Source: Spirochaetales bacterium UBA6872 (lineage in GTDB: Bacteria; Spirochaetota; Spirochaetia; Sphaerochaetales; Sphaerochaetaceae). Taken from it: DNA of 64,000 nucleotides. Shown piece by piece: positions 1 through 8,300 of this stretch. The stretch is taken from positions 193-64,192 of the forward strand of contig DKCO01000027.1 of the NCBI GenBank assembly GCA_002452215.1. The letters run 5' to 3'. The notes below the pieces were generated by a model. It did not search any database, had not been told where the DNA came from, and worked only from the letters and a program-made list of their open reading frames with translations. Made by a program: the position numbers and the translations under genes. Positions within the stretch are counted from its first letter, which is position 1. Each line of letters starts with the position of its first letter.

Positions 1-282
1 GGTAGACGAGGGAGAGAGGCTCTGCCTTACTATATATTCTCGACTTGCTACAGGATGCACGAAAAGATAAGGGGGATAGACGATAGATTCGAGATAGAGC
101 TTGCGTTCAAGGAGCGCTTCAAGGACGACTACAAGAGAGCTGAGATCGAAGGCGAAAGGAAAGGCAGGCAGGAAGAAAGTCACAAATTTGTAAGTGCAAT
201 GCTTGGAAAAGGCATGTCCTATGACTTGATTTCTGAAATTTCAGGCCTGACTAAAGAGCAAATCATGGCAATTGGAAAGTAG
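1..282 (+). CDS. Rpn family recombination-promoting nuclease / putative transposase, C-terminal end (5' partial)
   Basis: The reading frame is open from base 1, so the gene begins outside the window and only the last ~93 residues are visible; an internal ATG at 55 is probably not the start. The visible part has a highly charged helix (FKERFKDDYKRAEIEGERKG) followed by a short tail with MLGKGMSYDLISEISGLTKEQI. That layout is typical of the C-terminus of Rpn/PD-(D/E)XK nuclease-family transposase-like proteins, which are abundant in gut spirochaetes and Firmicutes. The catalytic PD-(D/E)XK core is not in the window. A clear intrinsic terminator follows the stop. The family call rests on the tail only. 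Confidence 0.6.
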   Translation, partial: GRRGREALPYYIFSTCYRMHEKIRGIDDRFEIELAFKERFKDDYKRAEIEGERKGRQEESHKFVSAMLGKGMSYDLISEISGLTKEQIMAIGK

Positions 283-293
283 ACTTTTATATC

Positions 294-335
294 AGATGAG
301 GCAGTGTATGGGCATTGCCTTCATCCTGTTTTTTT
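294..335 (+). terminator. Intrinsic terminator after the Rpn-like gene
   Basis: A hairpin formed by GATGAGGCAGTG and CATTGCCTTCATC (with a one-base bulge and a G-T pair) is followed by CTG and seven T residues. It begins 12 bases after the TAG stop of the upstream gene. Confidence 0.75.
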
Positions 336-439
336 GCCAATCCTTCTATAAATGCAAGAGTTTTGTATTGTACCATTCGTGAATGAGCTTGATTTGTTAT
401 CAAGAGTCGTAATTGGCCTCTTGGAAGTGACAAACCTTA

Positions 440-871
440 TCATATTACATAGTCATAATCATCTGGTTCGCTATGCATCAAATCAGCAAGTGTGATATTC
501 TCAAGATATTCTGTAATGAGCTTATCAAGGCCACGCCACATTGGAAGAGTTCGACAATCAGCTGAATGATTACAAACACCTGTAGCTGGGTCAAGACATG
601 AAACAGGAGCAATTGATTCTTCTGTGACACGTAAAATGCTCTCTACTGTGTATTGCTCAGGTGCTTTATCGAGTTTGTAGCCGCCACCTTTTCCTCTTAC
701 ACCTGTCACCATTTTTGATTTTACAAGCAATTTTATGATATTCTCCAGATATTTTTCAGATATATCCTGGCGTTCAGCAATGATTTTCAGAGGTATAAAT
801 CCATCTTTTTGATGTTCTGCTAGATCAATCATAACTCTGAGTGCATATCGCCCTTTTGTTGAAATAAGCAT
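440..871 (-). CDS. Rrf2 family transcriptional regulator with a three-cysteine cluster
   Basis: A 143-residue winged-helix regulator of the Rrf2 family (IscR/NsrR/CymR relatives). The N-terminus MLISTKGRYALRVMIDLA and the wing RGKGGGY (about residues 59-65) are family hallmarks. Cys92, Cys100 and Cys106 match the position of the Fe-S ligand cluster of IscR-like members, so an iron-sulfur cofactor is possible; a pure CymR-type regulator would lack it. I chose the ATG at 871 because AAGGAGA lies about 9 bases upstream; the upstream TTG at 895 has no such site. It is divergent from cysK and separated by 164 bases that contain the cysK promoter with a dyad, which suggests control of cysteine synthesis and of itself. 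The target is inferred from position. Confidence 0.88.
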   Translation of the reverse strand: MLISTKGRYALRVMIDLAEHQKDGFIPLKIIAERQDISEKYLENIIKLLVKSKMVTGVRGKGGGYKLDKAPEQYTVESILRVTEESIAPVSCLDPATGVCNHSADCRTLPMWRGLDKLITEYLENITLADLMHSEPDDYDYVI

Positions 872-948
872 ATCCGCCTTTCTCCTTGAAAACAAATCCT
901 ACTATACAGCAGGTAAGTGGGTAAATCAATAAAAGGTGAGGCTTTCTA

Positions 949-983
949 TTGACATGAAATATAGTATGGACCTATAATCCATA
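949..983 (+). promoter_or_regulatory. cysK promoter with a dyad overlapping the -10
   Basis: TTGACA (949-954) and TATAAT (973-978) are separated by 18 bases. An inverted repeat TATGGA (965-970) / TCCATA (978-983), spaced by 7 bases, brackets the -10 element and could be the operator for the divergent Rrf2 regulator. The promoter elements are consensus; the operator role is an inference. Confidence 0.7.
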
Positions 984-1035
984 TAAACCTACAAGAAAGA
1001 TAGGAAATTGGATAATCTATTAGGAGGATAACATC

Positions 1036-1968
1036 ATGAGCAAGATTTATACATCTGCTGATCAATTAATCGGAAAGACACCACTTCTGGAACTTGTCCA
1101 TATAGAAAAAGACAAAGGACTTGATGCAAGAATTCTTGGCAAGCTTGAATACTTCAATCCAGCAGGAAGTGTTAAGGATCGTATTGCAAAAGCAATGATT
1201 GATGATGCGGAGAAGAAGGGTCTTTTGAAGCCAGGCGCTGTGATTATTGAGCCCACATCAGGAAATACAGGAATCGGACTTGCATCTGTTGCCGCTGCTC
1301 GTGGATACAGGATTATCATTGTAATGCCAGAAACAATGAGCGTTGAGCGTCGTCAATTGATGAAAGCATATGGTGCCGAGCTTGTGCTTACAGAAGGCGC
1401 TAAAGGCATGAAGGGTGCAATTGCCAAGGCGGATGAGCTTGCAAAGGAGATTCCTAATAGCTTTATTCCTGGTCAGTTTATCAATCCAGCCAATCCTGCG
1501 ATTCACAAAGCAACAACAGGTCCGGAGATTTGGGATGACACAGATGGTAAAGTCGATATCCTTGTAGCTGGTGTTGGTACCGGTGGAACAATTACAGGTG
1601 TTGGTGAATATTTGAAGAGCAAGAATCCTAATGTAAAGGTTGTGGCTGTAGAGCCAGCAACTTCTCCAGTGCTTAGCAAAGGCGTTGCTGGAAGTCATAA
1701 GATCCAAGGCATTGGTGCTGGATTTGTTCCAGCTGTTCTTGACACAAAGGTCTATGATGAAATTATTCCAGTTGAGAATGAGGATGCTTTTGCAACAGGA
1801 AAGTTAATAGGAAAGAAAGAGGGTGTATTGGTAGGAATTTCCTCTGGAGCCGCTGTTTGGGCTGCAATCCAGCTTGCAAAGAGACCTGAGAACAAAGGAA
1901 AGACAATTGTTGTTATATTGCCTGATACAGGTGATCGTTATCTTTCAACACCGCTTTTTGCAGACTAA
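1036..1968 (+). CDS. cysK: Cysteine synthase (O-acetylserine sulfhydrylase)
   Basis: A 310-residue PLP enzyme that makes L-cysteine from O-acetylserine and sulfide. The PLP lysine is Lys47 in NPAGSVKDR, the substrate loop is TSGNTG (about 74-79), and the phosphate-binding loop is GTGGT (181-185); length is normal for CysK. AGGAGG at 1022-1027 sits 8 bases before the ATG. The gene is divergent from an Rrf2 regulator and appears to be monocistronic, being closed by a terminator. CysK rather than CysM or cystathionine beta-synthase is favoured by the length and motif spacing. Confidence 0.95.
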   Translation: MSKIYTSADQLIGKTPLLELVHIEKDKGLDARILGKLEYFNPAGSVKDRIAKAMIDDAEKKGLLKPGAVIIEPTSGNTGIGLASVAAARGYRIIIVMPETMSVERRQLMKAYGAELVLTEGAKGMKGAIAKADELAKEIPNSFIPGQFINPANPAIHKATTGPEIWDDTDGKVDILVAGVGTGGTITGVGEYLKSKNPNVKVVAVEPATSPVLSKGVAGSHKIQGIGAGFVPAVLDTKVYDEIIPVENEDAFATGKLIGKKEGVLVGISSGAAVWAAIQLAKRPENKGKTIVVILPDTGDRYLSTPLFAD

Positions 1969-1981
1969 ACTGTTGTAATTT

Positions 1982-2011
1982 AAAGGGATGCTTCACTTTT
2001 GCATCCCTTTT
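1982..2011 (+). terminator. Intrinsic terminator after cysK
   Basis: AAAGGGATGC and GCATCCCTTT form a perfect 10-bp stem around a 9-base loop and run directly into T residues. Confidence 0.88.
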
Positions 2012-2065
2012 GTGTCTTCATTAATTCTATGGTAGAGATTTAAAGATCCCAGTTTAAAAACCTTG

Positions 2066-2094
2066 TTGAGATGATTCGATATAGTCAGTATTAT
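2066..2094 (+). promoter_or_regulatory. Putative promoter of the DUF3990 cassette
   Basis: TTGAGA (2066-2071) and TATTAT (2089-2094) are separated by exactly 17 bases, 32 bases before the ATG of the DUF3990 gene. Both hexamers are one mismatch or so from consensus. Confidence 0.5.
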
Positions 2095-2126
2095 TAAAGA
2101 GTATAAACAGGAGCTGATCTAGTAAG

Positions 2127-2609
2127 ATGATTTTATATCATGGAAGTAATACAGATGTTATTTTTCCAAAACTAATCAAACATGATCGTTTTCTTGATTT
2201 CGGGCCTGGTTTTTATACGACTACAAATAAAGATCAAGCTGCGAATTTTGCAATAAAAGTCACATCAAAACGAAAAACAGGGAATGCAACTCTAAATTTC
2301 TATTCGATTGATGAATCTGTTGCATTTAAAGATTGCAAAACAATGTTCTTCGAAGGCCCAAACGAAGAGTGGCTTGATTTTGTTGTTTCAAACCGACAGG
2401 GAATATATAAAGGCACTATTTATGATATGATTTTTGGTGCTGTTGCAAATGATGACGTTTATCGTACTATAACACTTTACATGACAGGTGTTTTAGACAA
2501 AGAACAGGCTTTAGCATCCCTTAAGGTTAGAAAGTTATTCAATCAATTGGTCTTTGCTACTGAGAAGGCATTGCAATACTTGCATTTTGAAGGGAGTGAA
2601 CTTCTATGA
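2127..2609 (+). CDS. DUF3990 family protein (ADP-ribosyltransferase-like)
   Basis: A 160-residue protein beginning MILYHGSN, followed by the block GPGFYTTTNKDQAANFA (residues about 30-46). Both blocks are hallmarks of DUF3990, a family placed by others in the ADP-ribosyltransferase fold; the HGS and GFYTT segments resemble the NAD-binding H and Y/T motifs of such enzymes. No signal peptide or membrane segment is seen. It overlaps the next small gene by 4 bases (ATGA), so the two are translationally coupled, and a third small gene follows 2 bases after that. The compact toxin-sized plus small-partner layout suggests a toxin-antitoxin or defence cassette, which is an inference. A catalytic glutamate cannot be assigned with certainty. 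Confidence 0.8.
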   Translation: MILYHGSNTDVIFPKLIKHDRFLDFGPGFYTTTNKDQAANFAIKVTSKRKTGNATLNFYSIDESVAFKDCKTMFFEGPNEEWLDFVVSNRQGIYKGTIYDMIFGAVANDDVYRTITLYMTGVLDKEQALASLKVRKLFNQLVFATEKALQYLHFEGSELL

Positions 2610-2845
2610 ATGATGATCAGTTCAGTGCTATGTTGGCAATAATTGTTCCACCGATCATAGAACAAATTTGTCAAAACAGTAATACCGATGTTGATAAAAT
2701 TATTTCTCGCTTCTATAAATCAAAACTATATAATGAGCTTTCTGATGAAGAGTCGAAATTATGGCACTATGGCCCAATGACATTGTACACGATGTTTCAA
2801 GATGAACTTTTGACAGGATCTTATGACTATCCTGAGGAGGCATAG
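2606..2845 (+). CDS. Small acidic protein coupled to DUF3990, unrecognised
   Basis: A 79-residue acidic, probably helical, cytosolic protein starting MNDDQFSAMLAIIVPPIIEQ. I do not recognise a named domain. It overlaps the DUF3990 stop codon by 4 bases and ends 2 bases before the DUF3791 gene, so the three are one transcription unit. Size, acidity and coupling would suit a partner or neutraliser of the ADP-ribosyltransferase-like protein, but nothing in the sequence proves it. Confidence 0.65.
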   Translation: MNDDQFSAMLAIIVPPIIEQICQNSNTDVDKIISRFYKSKLYNELSDEESKLWHYGPMTLYTMFQDELLTGSYDYPEEA

Positions 2846-2847
2846 AC

Positions 2848-3045
2848 ATGAGTAAAGAAGACAAATTCATAATCTATTGCATGGAAAGATATCGATTTCA
2901 TAAAAAAATCTCTGGAGCAACAGTTGCTGATCTCTTTGATCGATATTGCATCTATGATTTTCTCAAGAAATACTTTGAATCCATGCATACAATGTCAGAG
3001 AACGCAATAATACAAGACATTGATGAGTATATTGGAATAGCGTGA
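2848..3045 (+). CDS. DUF3791 family small protein
   Basis: A 65-residue protein with the DUF3791 pattern: an N-terminal helix, SGATVADLFDRYCIYDFL in the middle, ESMHTM, and IQDIDEYI at the end. DUF3791 genes are repeatedly found beside DUF3990 genes, as here. A strong GAGGAGG ribosome-binding site lies 7 bases before the ATG. The function is unknown; a role as the DUF3990 antitoxin or accessory factor is inferred only from co-occurrence. Confidence 0.75.
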   Translation: MSKEDKFIIYCMERYRFHKKISGATVADLFDRYCIYDFLKKYFESMHTMSENAIIQDIDEYIGIA

Positions 3046-3368
3046 TCTAGATTCTAATCACTAGACAGATAATCGATTTTCATGTAACTGATCATTTTTG
3101 TTAGCTTTTTGCATTAGATAAACAATAACCCTATTGATCTAAAGCGAGAGATAAAAGACAGTCCCAAATCATCTTTTGCCTTTTATTCTTAAATCGGGCA
3201 TTTGTAAGTTTATGTTTTTGCTATGTTCAAGGATACGTCTCTAAGATATATATACATGAACGGTATTAATTAAGATGTATACAAAAATTGCATTATCCAA
3301 TTGAACGTAACATCTTTATGAGAGTTGCTCTAAACCATTATCCTGTAGTCCAATCAAAGGAGATGGTT
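3046..3368 (+). other. AT-rich non-coding gap upstream of the serine recombinase
   Basis: No convincing gene. A weak promoter candidate is TTCAAG (3226-3231) and TATATA (3249-3254), spaced 17 bases. The recombinase frame is open further upstream to 3288, but that extension has no ribosome-binding site and lies outside the family's N-terminal motif. Nothing else was recognised. Confidence 0.45.
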
Positions 3369-3974
3369 ATGAGCAATGTTTATGGGTACATACGAGTAAG
3401 TACTAGAGAACAAAACGAGGACAGGCAAAGAATTGCAATGGCAGAGTGCGAAGTTCCACTTGAGAATATATACTTCGACATGCAATCGGGAAAGGATTTT
3501 GAACGACCATCATACATAAAGCTTTTAAATCACCTAAAAAAAGATGATATTCTTTATATAAAAAGTATCGATAGACTTGGCAGAAACTATCTTGAGATAA
3601 TCGAGCAATGGAGAAAGATAACAAAAGAGATAATGGCTGATATTGTTGTTATCGACATGCCACTATTGGATACTCGCAGGGGCAAGGACCTCATGGGAAC
3701 TTTCCTAAGTGATATCTTCTTGCAAGTGTTATCTTTTGTCGCTGAGAACGAAAGAACCAACATCAGACAGCGACAGAGAGAGGGGATAGCAGCAGCAAAA
3801 GCAAGAGGCGTTAAATTCGGACATCCAGAACATCCTCTTCCCGATAATTTCGATTCTGTTTACAAGATGTGGAAAAGAGGAGAAATCCCAAGCTCTCATG
3901 CAGCTAAAAGGTGCAAAATGCCACTATCAACATTCAGGTACAAAGCAAAGATCTATGGGAAAAAGTGCACATAA
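3369..3974 (+). CDS. Small serine recombinase (resolvase/invertase family)
   Basis: A 201-residue site-specific recombinase. The N-terminal catalytic domain has YGYIRVST with nucleophile Ser11 and Arg9, and the active-site block DRLGR (68-72). These are the equivalents of Ser10, Arg8, Asp67, Arg68 and Arg71 in gamma-delta resolvase. The long E helix (about 100-140) is followed by a C-terminal helix-turn-helix around SSHAAKRCKMPLSTFRYK. I placed the start at 3369 because AGGAG (3358-3362) lies 6 bases upstream and the family motif begins at once. The size fits a DNA invertase (Gin/Hin/Pin) or Tn3-type resolvase, not a large integrase. It stands directly upstream of the BREX operon, whose pglX contains a palindrome. 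Whether the recombinase acts there is a hypothesis. Confidence 0.92.
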   Translation: MSNVYGYIRVSTREQNEDRQRIAMAECEVPLENIYFDMQSGKDFERPSYIKLLNHLKKDDILYIKSIDRLGRNYLEIIEQWRKITKEIMADIVVIDMPLLDTRRGKDLMGTFLSDIFLQVLSFVAENERTNIRQRQREGIAAAKARGVKFGHPEHPLPDNFDSVYKMWKRGEIPSSHAAKRCKMPLSTFRYKAKIYGKKCT

Positions 3975-4148
3975 AAAAACAAACAAGAAACTGTAGTTTG
4001 TTGCAACTTTGGGAATTCAATGCAATAACAAAAAATATCTTGTTTATTTTAGAACAAAAATTCATGACAAATTGACTCATCAAATAATGAATTTAAAAGG
4101 CTTGAAAAAGTGCAGACAACAAACTACACTTTTTTGTAACAAAGTGCA
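3960..4148 (+). repeat. Repeat cluster between the recombinase and brxA
   Basis: A 12-bp perfect inverted pair TGTAGTTTGTTG (3992-4003) / CAACAAACTACA (4117-4128). The direct repeat AAAAAGTGCA occurs at 3960-3969 and 4105-4114, with a shorter AAAGTGCA at 4141-4148. A dyad ATTCATGA (4060-4067) / TAATGAAT (4085-4092, one mismatch) surrounds TTGACT (4072-4077), a possible -35 of the BREX operon. These could be recombinase binding sites or operators for BREX transcription. The repeats are visible directly; their roles are not. Confidence 0.5.
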
Positions 4149-4202
4149 AATGGCTTTAGGTCATTGGATTTATGAGTCTAGAAGCATAAAAAGGGGAAAG
4201 AT

Positions 4203-4781
4203 GTGACTAATGAAAAGATGGCCTTACCAACTGTGAGCGGGCTAAGGCCTTATCAAGCTAAAATCTTTTCTTGTAAGTATTTAGAAAATCATTCTTGGCA
4301 AGAAATAAGAGAATTTGCATTCAAAGAAAACCTTTTTGAAACATCACGTCAAGCAACATCTGATCGATATTATCACAATATGGTAAAGATATTGTCAAAA
4401 CTTGAATTATCACAACTACAGGTAGTTGCTGATGATAATGAAAAGGATAGGCTTGCTATGCTTTGGCTTGGTTTTTGCAAGTCTTTTCCTTTTGCATATG
4501 GGTTTTCTGAGATTGTAGCAAACAAATTCAGAGATAAGGATTTCGAATTGCGAACAGGTGATCTTTGGAAATATATTGCAGATAAAAGCGTCGAATACGA
4601 AAATCTTTGCGATATCAGCAATAGTCTCAGAAGCAAAGTAAAGAGTGTGATTTTCTACAATCTTAGGGATGCAGGATATCTGAATACTCTAAATGAAATC
4701 CTTCCTGCAAATTTATCTGATAAAGCAAAGCATGCAATTGGAAATGAGTTTCTTCATTTGTTTCCAGGTGAGACAAAATGA
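4203..4781 (+). CDS. brxA: BREX protein BrxA (DUF1819)
   Basis: A 192-residue BrxA, first gene of the type 1 BREX operon. The family (DUF1819) is a small helical protein, structurally related to NusB-like folds and reported to bind DNA; the exact role in defence is unresolved. Assignment rests on size, first position before brxB/brxC, and family-like segments such as ETSRQATSDRY and LWLGFCKSFPFAYGFSEIV. The start is a GTG at 4203 with AGGGGA 5 bases upstream. The stop overlaps the brxB start as ATGA, so the pair is translationally coupled. Confidence 0.88.
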   Translation: MTNEKMALPTVSGLRPYQAKIFSCKYLENHSWQEIREFAFKENLFETSRQATSDRYYHNMVKILSKLELSQLQVVADDNEKDRLAMLWLGFCKSFPFAYGFSEIVANKFRDKDFELRTGDLWKYIADKSVEYENLCDISNSLRSKVKSVIFYNLRDAGYLNTLNEILPANLSDKAKHAIGNEFLHLFPGETK

Positions 4782-5383
4782 GCGCATTAAATCCTTACGC
4801 AAACAAACCGAATGAAATACAGGATTATGTTGAGAAACTTCTAGAAAGCAAATCATTTAGACAAATGGAATACTCTGGTGCTGAGATTCCAAATTACATA
4901 TTGCCTTATCCTATAAAAGAGCAAGAGGCATACAAGAAAATGGCTAGCAATATAGTAAAGCTACTTAGCCAGAAAGGAATAAAAATAAAAGAGATTAACC
5001 TGTATGATGAGTGTCTTGCTTTGATTGGAGATGATCTTGAGGCCTACTTGGAGGCTGATGACCTAACAAAGAATGATTTGTTTGAGGATTTTTCAAACAT
5101 CTTGGATCTAAATAATAAGATGGCTCCTCATATAGCTTCTTTGATTGATTCATCTGATGCTGAGGTTATTATCCTTACTGGAATAGGAGAAGCATATCCA
5201 TTTGTTCGAGTTCACAGTTTACTAGAGGCTCTTCCTGCCAAAGCAAAAACAATTCGCCCAATTGTCGTTTTTTATCCTGGAGCATATGACAAACGCTCAG
5301 GCAACTCTTGTTTCAGGCTTTTCGATAAGCTTTCACCTGTCAACTATTACAGAGCATTCAATATTTTCACGGAGGTAAAATAG
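4778..5383 (+). CDS. brxB: BREX protein BrxB (DUF1788)
   Basis: A 201-residue BrxB of the DUF1788 family, a core BREX component of unknown biochemistry. The C-terminal half carries the family-like block VIILTGIGEAYPFVRVHSLLEAL and then VVFYPGAYDKRSGNSCFRLF. It overlaps brxA by 4 bases and ends 2 bases before brxC, as in most type 1 BREX loci. No signal peptide or membrane segment is seen. Confidence 0.9.
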   Translation: MSALNPYANKPNEIQDYVEKLLESKSFRQMEYSGAEIPNYILPYPIKEQEAYKKMASNIVKLLSQKGIKIKEINLYDECLALIGDDLEAYLEADDLTKNDLFEDFSNILDLNNKMAPHIASLIDSSDAEVIILTGIGEAYPFVRVHSLLEALPAKAKTIRPIVVFYPGAYDKRSGNSCFRLFDKLSPVNYYRAFNIFTEVK

Positions 5384-5385
5384 CT

Positions 5386-8300
5386 ATGGCCATAGAACTA
5401 AGAGAAATATTCAAGAATGATATACAAAGAAAGATCAATGGAGTTATTTCTGCGGGAAGGAAAGATGATAGTTCCGAACTTGATATTGAATTCTCTGAGT
5501 ATGTTGTAACACAAGACGTCAACAAAAACTTAAATAATTTCTTTACCTTCTATAATGAAGCCAGACCTGCAAAGAATGGTGTTTGGATTTCAGGTTTCTT
5601 TGGCTCAGGTAAATCACATCTATTGAAAATCCTCTCGTATCTTTTGGAAAATGCAAAGATCAATGGAAAGACCGCATTATCATATTTCGAGCCTAAACTA
5701 TCTGATAGCAATGATCCGCTTCTCTTGGCAGCAATGCGCAAAGCATGTTCTATCCCATCAGAGAGTATACTTTTCAACCTGTTTCAGAATAATGCAGTCG
5801 ACAAGGATGGAACACCGGATTCGATTCTTCCTATCTTCATGCGTCAGCTATATGAGCATATGGGATATTATGGCGCCGATTTTGCAATAGCAAAAATGGA
5901 AAATGAGTTGGATGATGAAGGGAAATTGAAAGAGTTTATTGCTGAATTCGAATTGAGCTCAGGCAAGAAGTGGACTGAAGCAAGAGAAAGAAGAAATATA
6001 TATAGGTCGAAAATTGCTCAAGCATATGCCAAGGTAACAGAACAAGATGTGGATCCAAACTTGTTGCAAAAATATGATGCAAAATACAACTTGGCTGATT
6101 TTGCAGATAAAGTAAGAAGATACATCGATTCAAAAGGCAAGGATTTTCGTCTCAATTTCTTTGTCGATGAAGCAGGTCAATTTGTTGTTAAGAACATTCG
6201 CTTAATGGTAGAGCTTCAAGAAGTTGCCACAACGCTTTCCGATAAATGTGACAATAGAGCATGGGTAATAGTCACATCACAAGATGAATTGGATAAATTC
6301 ATAAAATCACCTGATAGCAAAACAACTAAAGATGATGTGAAGAATGATGTATCAAAGATACAGGATAGATTTTATATAAAACTGAAGCTCACAAACGAGA
6401 ATGTTAACGAAGTAATTCAGAAAAGGCTCTTGGCAAAGAACTATGAGGGAAAGCAAAAGCTTAGCATGATCTATTCGCCAACAAAGGATAGACTTGGGGC
6501 TCTTTTCGGGTTTGTCAGTGGGCCAAAAACTTTCCGCATCTGTCGAGACGAGACTGAATTTATCAATACATATCCATTTGTGACTTACCAATTCGATCTT
6601 TTTAAAAGCTCTTTTACTGCGCTTTCTTCACATGGTGCATTTCCTGGCGAGTATACATCAACAGGAGCACGAAGTCTCTTGGATGTTTTTCATAAAGTGC
6701 TTCAAAATCTAGCAGGAAGATCAGATTTGTCTACAAATGTCCCAATTGTTCCATTTGACGCATTTTATTCTGGAATAGAGGATAATTTGATGGAGAATTT
6801 CAAGCAGTCGATTTTTGTTGCTGAGAACAATATTGGCGATAAGAATCCTTTTGCTATTCGCGTCCTTAAAGCATTGCTTCTTGTGAAATACATACCGAAG
6901 GATTTTAAAGCTAGCGTTCAAAATATATCTGTCTTGCTTTTGACTAGCTTGGATGAAAATCCAAATGAGTTAAGAGAAAAGACACAAAAAGCACTTGATC
7001 TTCTTGAATCACAAACATATATCCAGAGAAAGAACTCTGATGAATATGATTTTCTCACGAATGAAGAGAAAGATGTCGAGACCGAAATCAAAAATGAACT
7101 TTTGACAGATGGTAAAATCTATGATGAATTGAACACAATTATCTACAGAAACATATTGCAACCTGTTTCCAAAGCAAAGGATGATTCTGGCAATGTTTAT
7201 TCACTAACAAAGCAAATAGACGATAGGACATTTGGACCAAAGTATGATATTTCGATTGTAATTGCAACAAGATATCAAAATGGAAATAATCTCTCAAAAG
7301 ATTTCTCATATCCTGATACAGATTTGGTAATCATGCTTGAGGATGATGGAAAGCTTTTTCCTGATATCATTCTCAAATTGCAAACAGAAACATATATAAG
7401 ACATCAGAATGTTGATTTTCTCCCAAAAGAGAAAAGGCTTGTTATTGATCAAAAGAATCTTACACTGAAAAGCAGGGAAGATTATATTGAGAATTCTGTA
7501 AGAAAATACCTGGAAGATGCACCAATGTACATCAAAGGTGTTGATTTGAAAATCAAGCCAAGCACTAATGTATGTGACAGAGTTAAATATGCTCTCAAGT
7601 TGCTTGTTGAGAAAGTCTATACAAATCTAGCAATGCTCAACGGCCGTCAATACAACGATCAAACTGTATTGGAAGCTTTTAGTTGCGATATTACTCCCGA
7701 CATGCTCAAATCGGATTCAGAAGCAGAGAAGCAAATCCTTTCTAAACTCGCATCAAATAAAAATAATGGCATAAGCTCTACAATAAGATTCCTTGTCGAT
7801 AGCTTTATAAAAATTCCTTACGGATGGCCAGACCAAGCTGTTATATATCTTCTTGTAATTCTGTACAGAAAAGGAAAAATCGAAATCAAGCAAAACGGCA
7901 AGGAATTGCAAATCGAAGAAATAAAAAATCTTATCAATAGAATACAGCAATGGCAAAGTCTTGTTGTTGAGCCTTTTGCTGAAATCGATCAAGGAAAGAT
8001 AAGACGAGTCAAGCAATTTTATCAGGATTTTGCATCAAATCAGTGTCCTTATGATAGTGCCAAAGATATTGCAAAAGACCTAAATGAAGTACTAAAGGCT
8101 AGACTGGAAGAGCTAGACCAATTCAAAGATAAAGAAAGATACCCATTCTTGGTCTGTCTTGATAAGGAAAAAGAGCTGCTTAAGGATTGTGTTGATAGAA
8201 ATACAGCTTGGTATTTTGATTCCTTTATTGGCGATATTTCAGATGAATTGCTTGATTTGGAGAATGATTACACAATCGACTTGCTCAGATTTATGACAAC

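Noticed and set aside
384..410. Hairpin downstream of the Rrf2 gene as its terminator
   Set aside because: CTTGAT/ATCAAG is only 6 bp, AT-rich and has no T run on the - strand.
1258..1707. Long antisense frame across cysK
   Set aside because: A shadow of cysK on the other strand with no start signal or family match; similar antisense frames across the other genes were dropped for the same reason.
4009..4206. A 65-residue open frame between the recombinase and brxA
   Set aside because: It begins with TTG without a ribosome-binding site, has no family resemblance, and spans the repeat and promoter region; probably chance.
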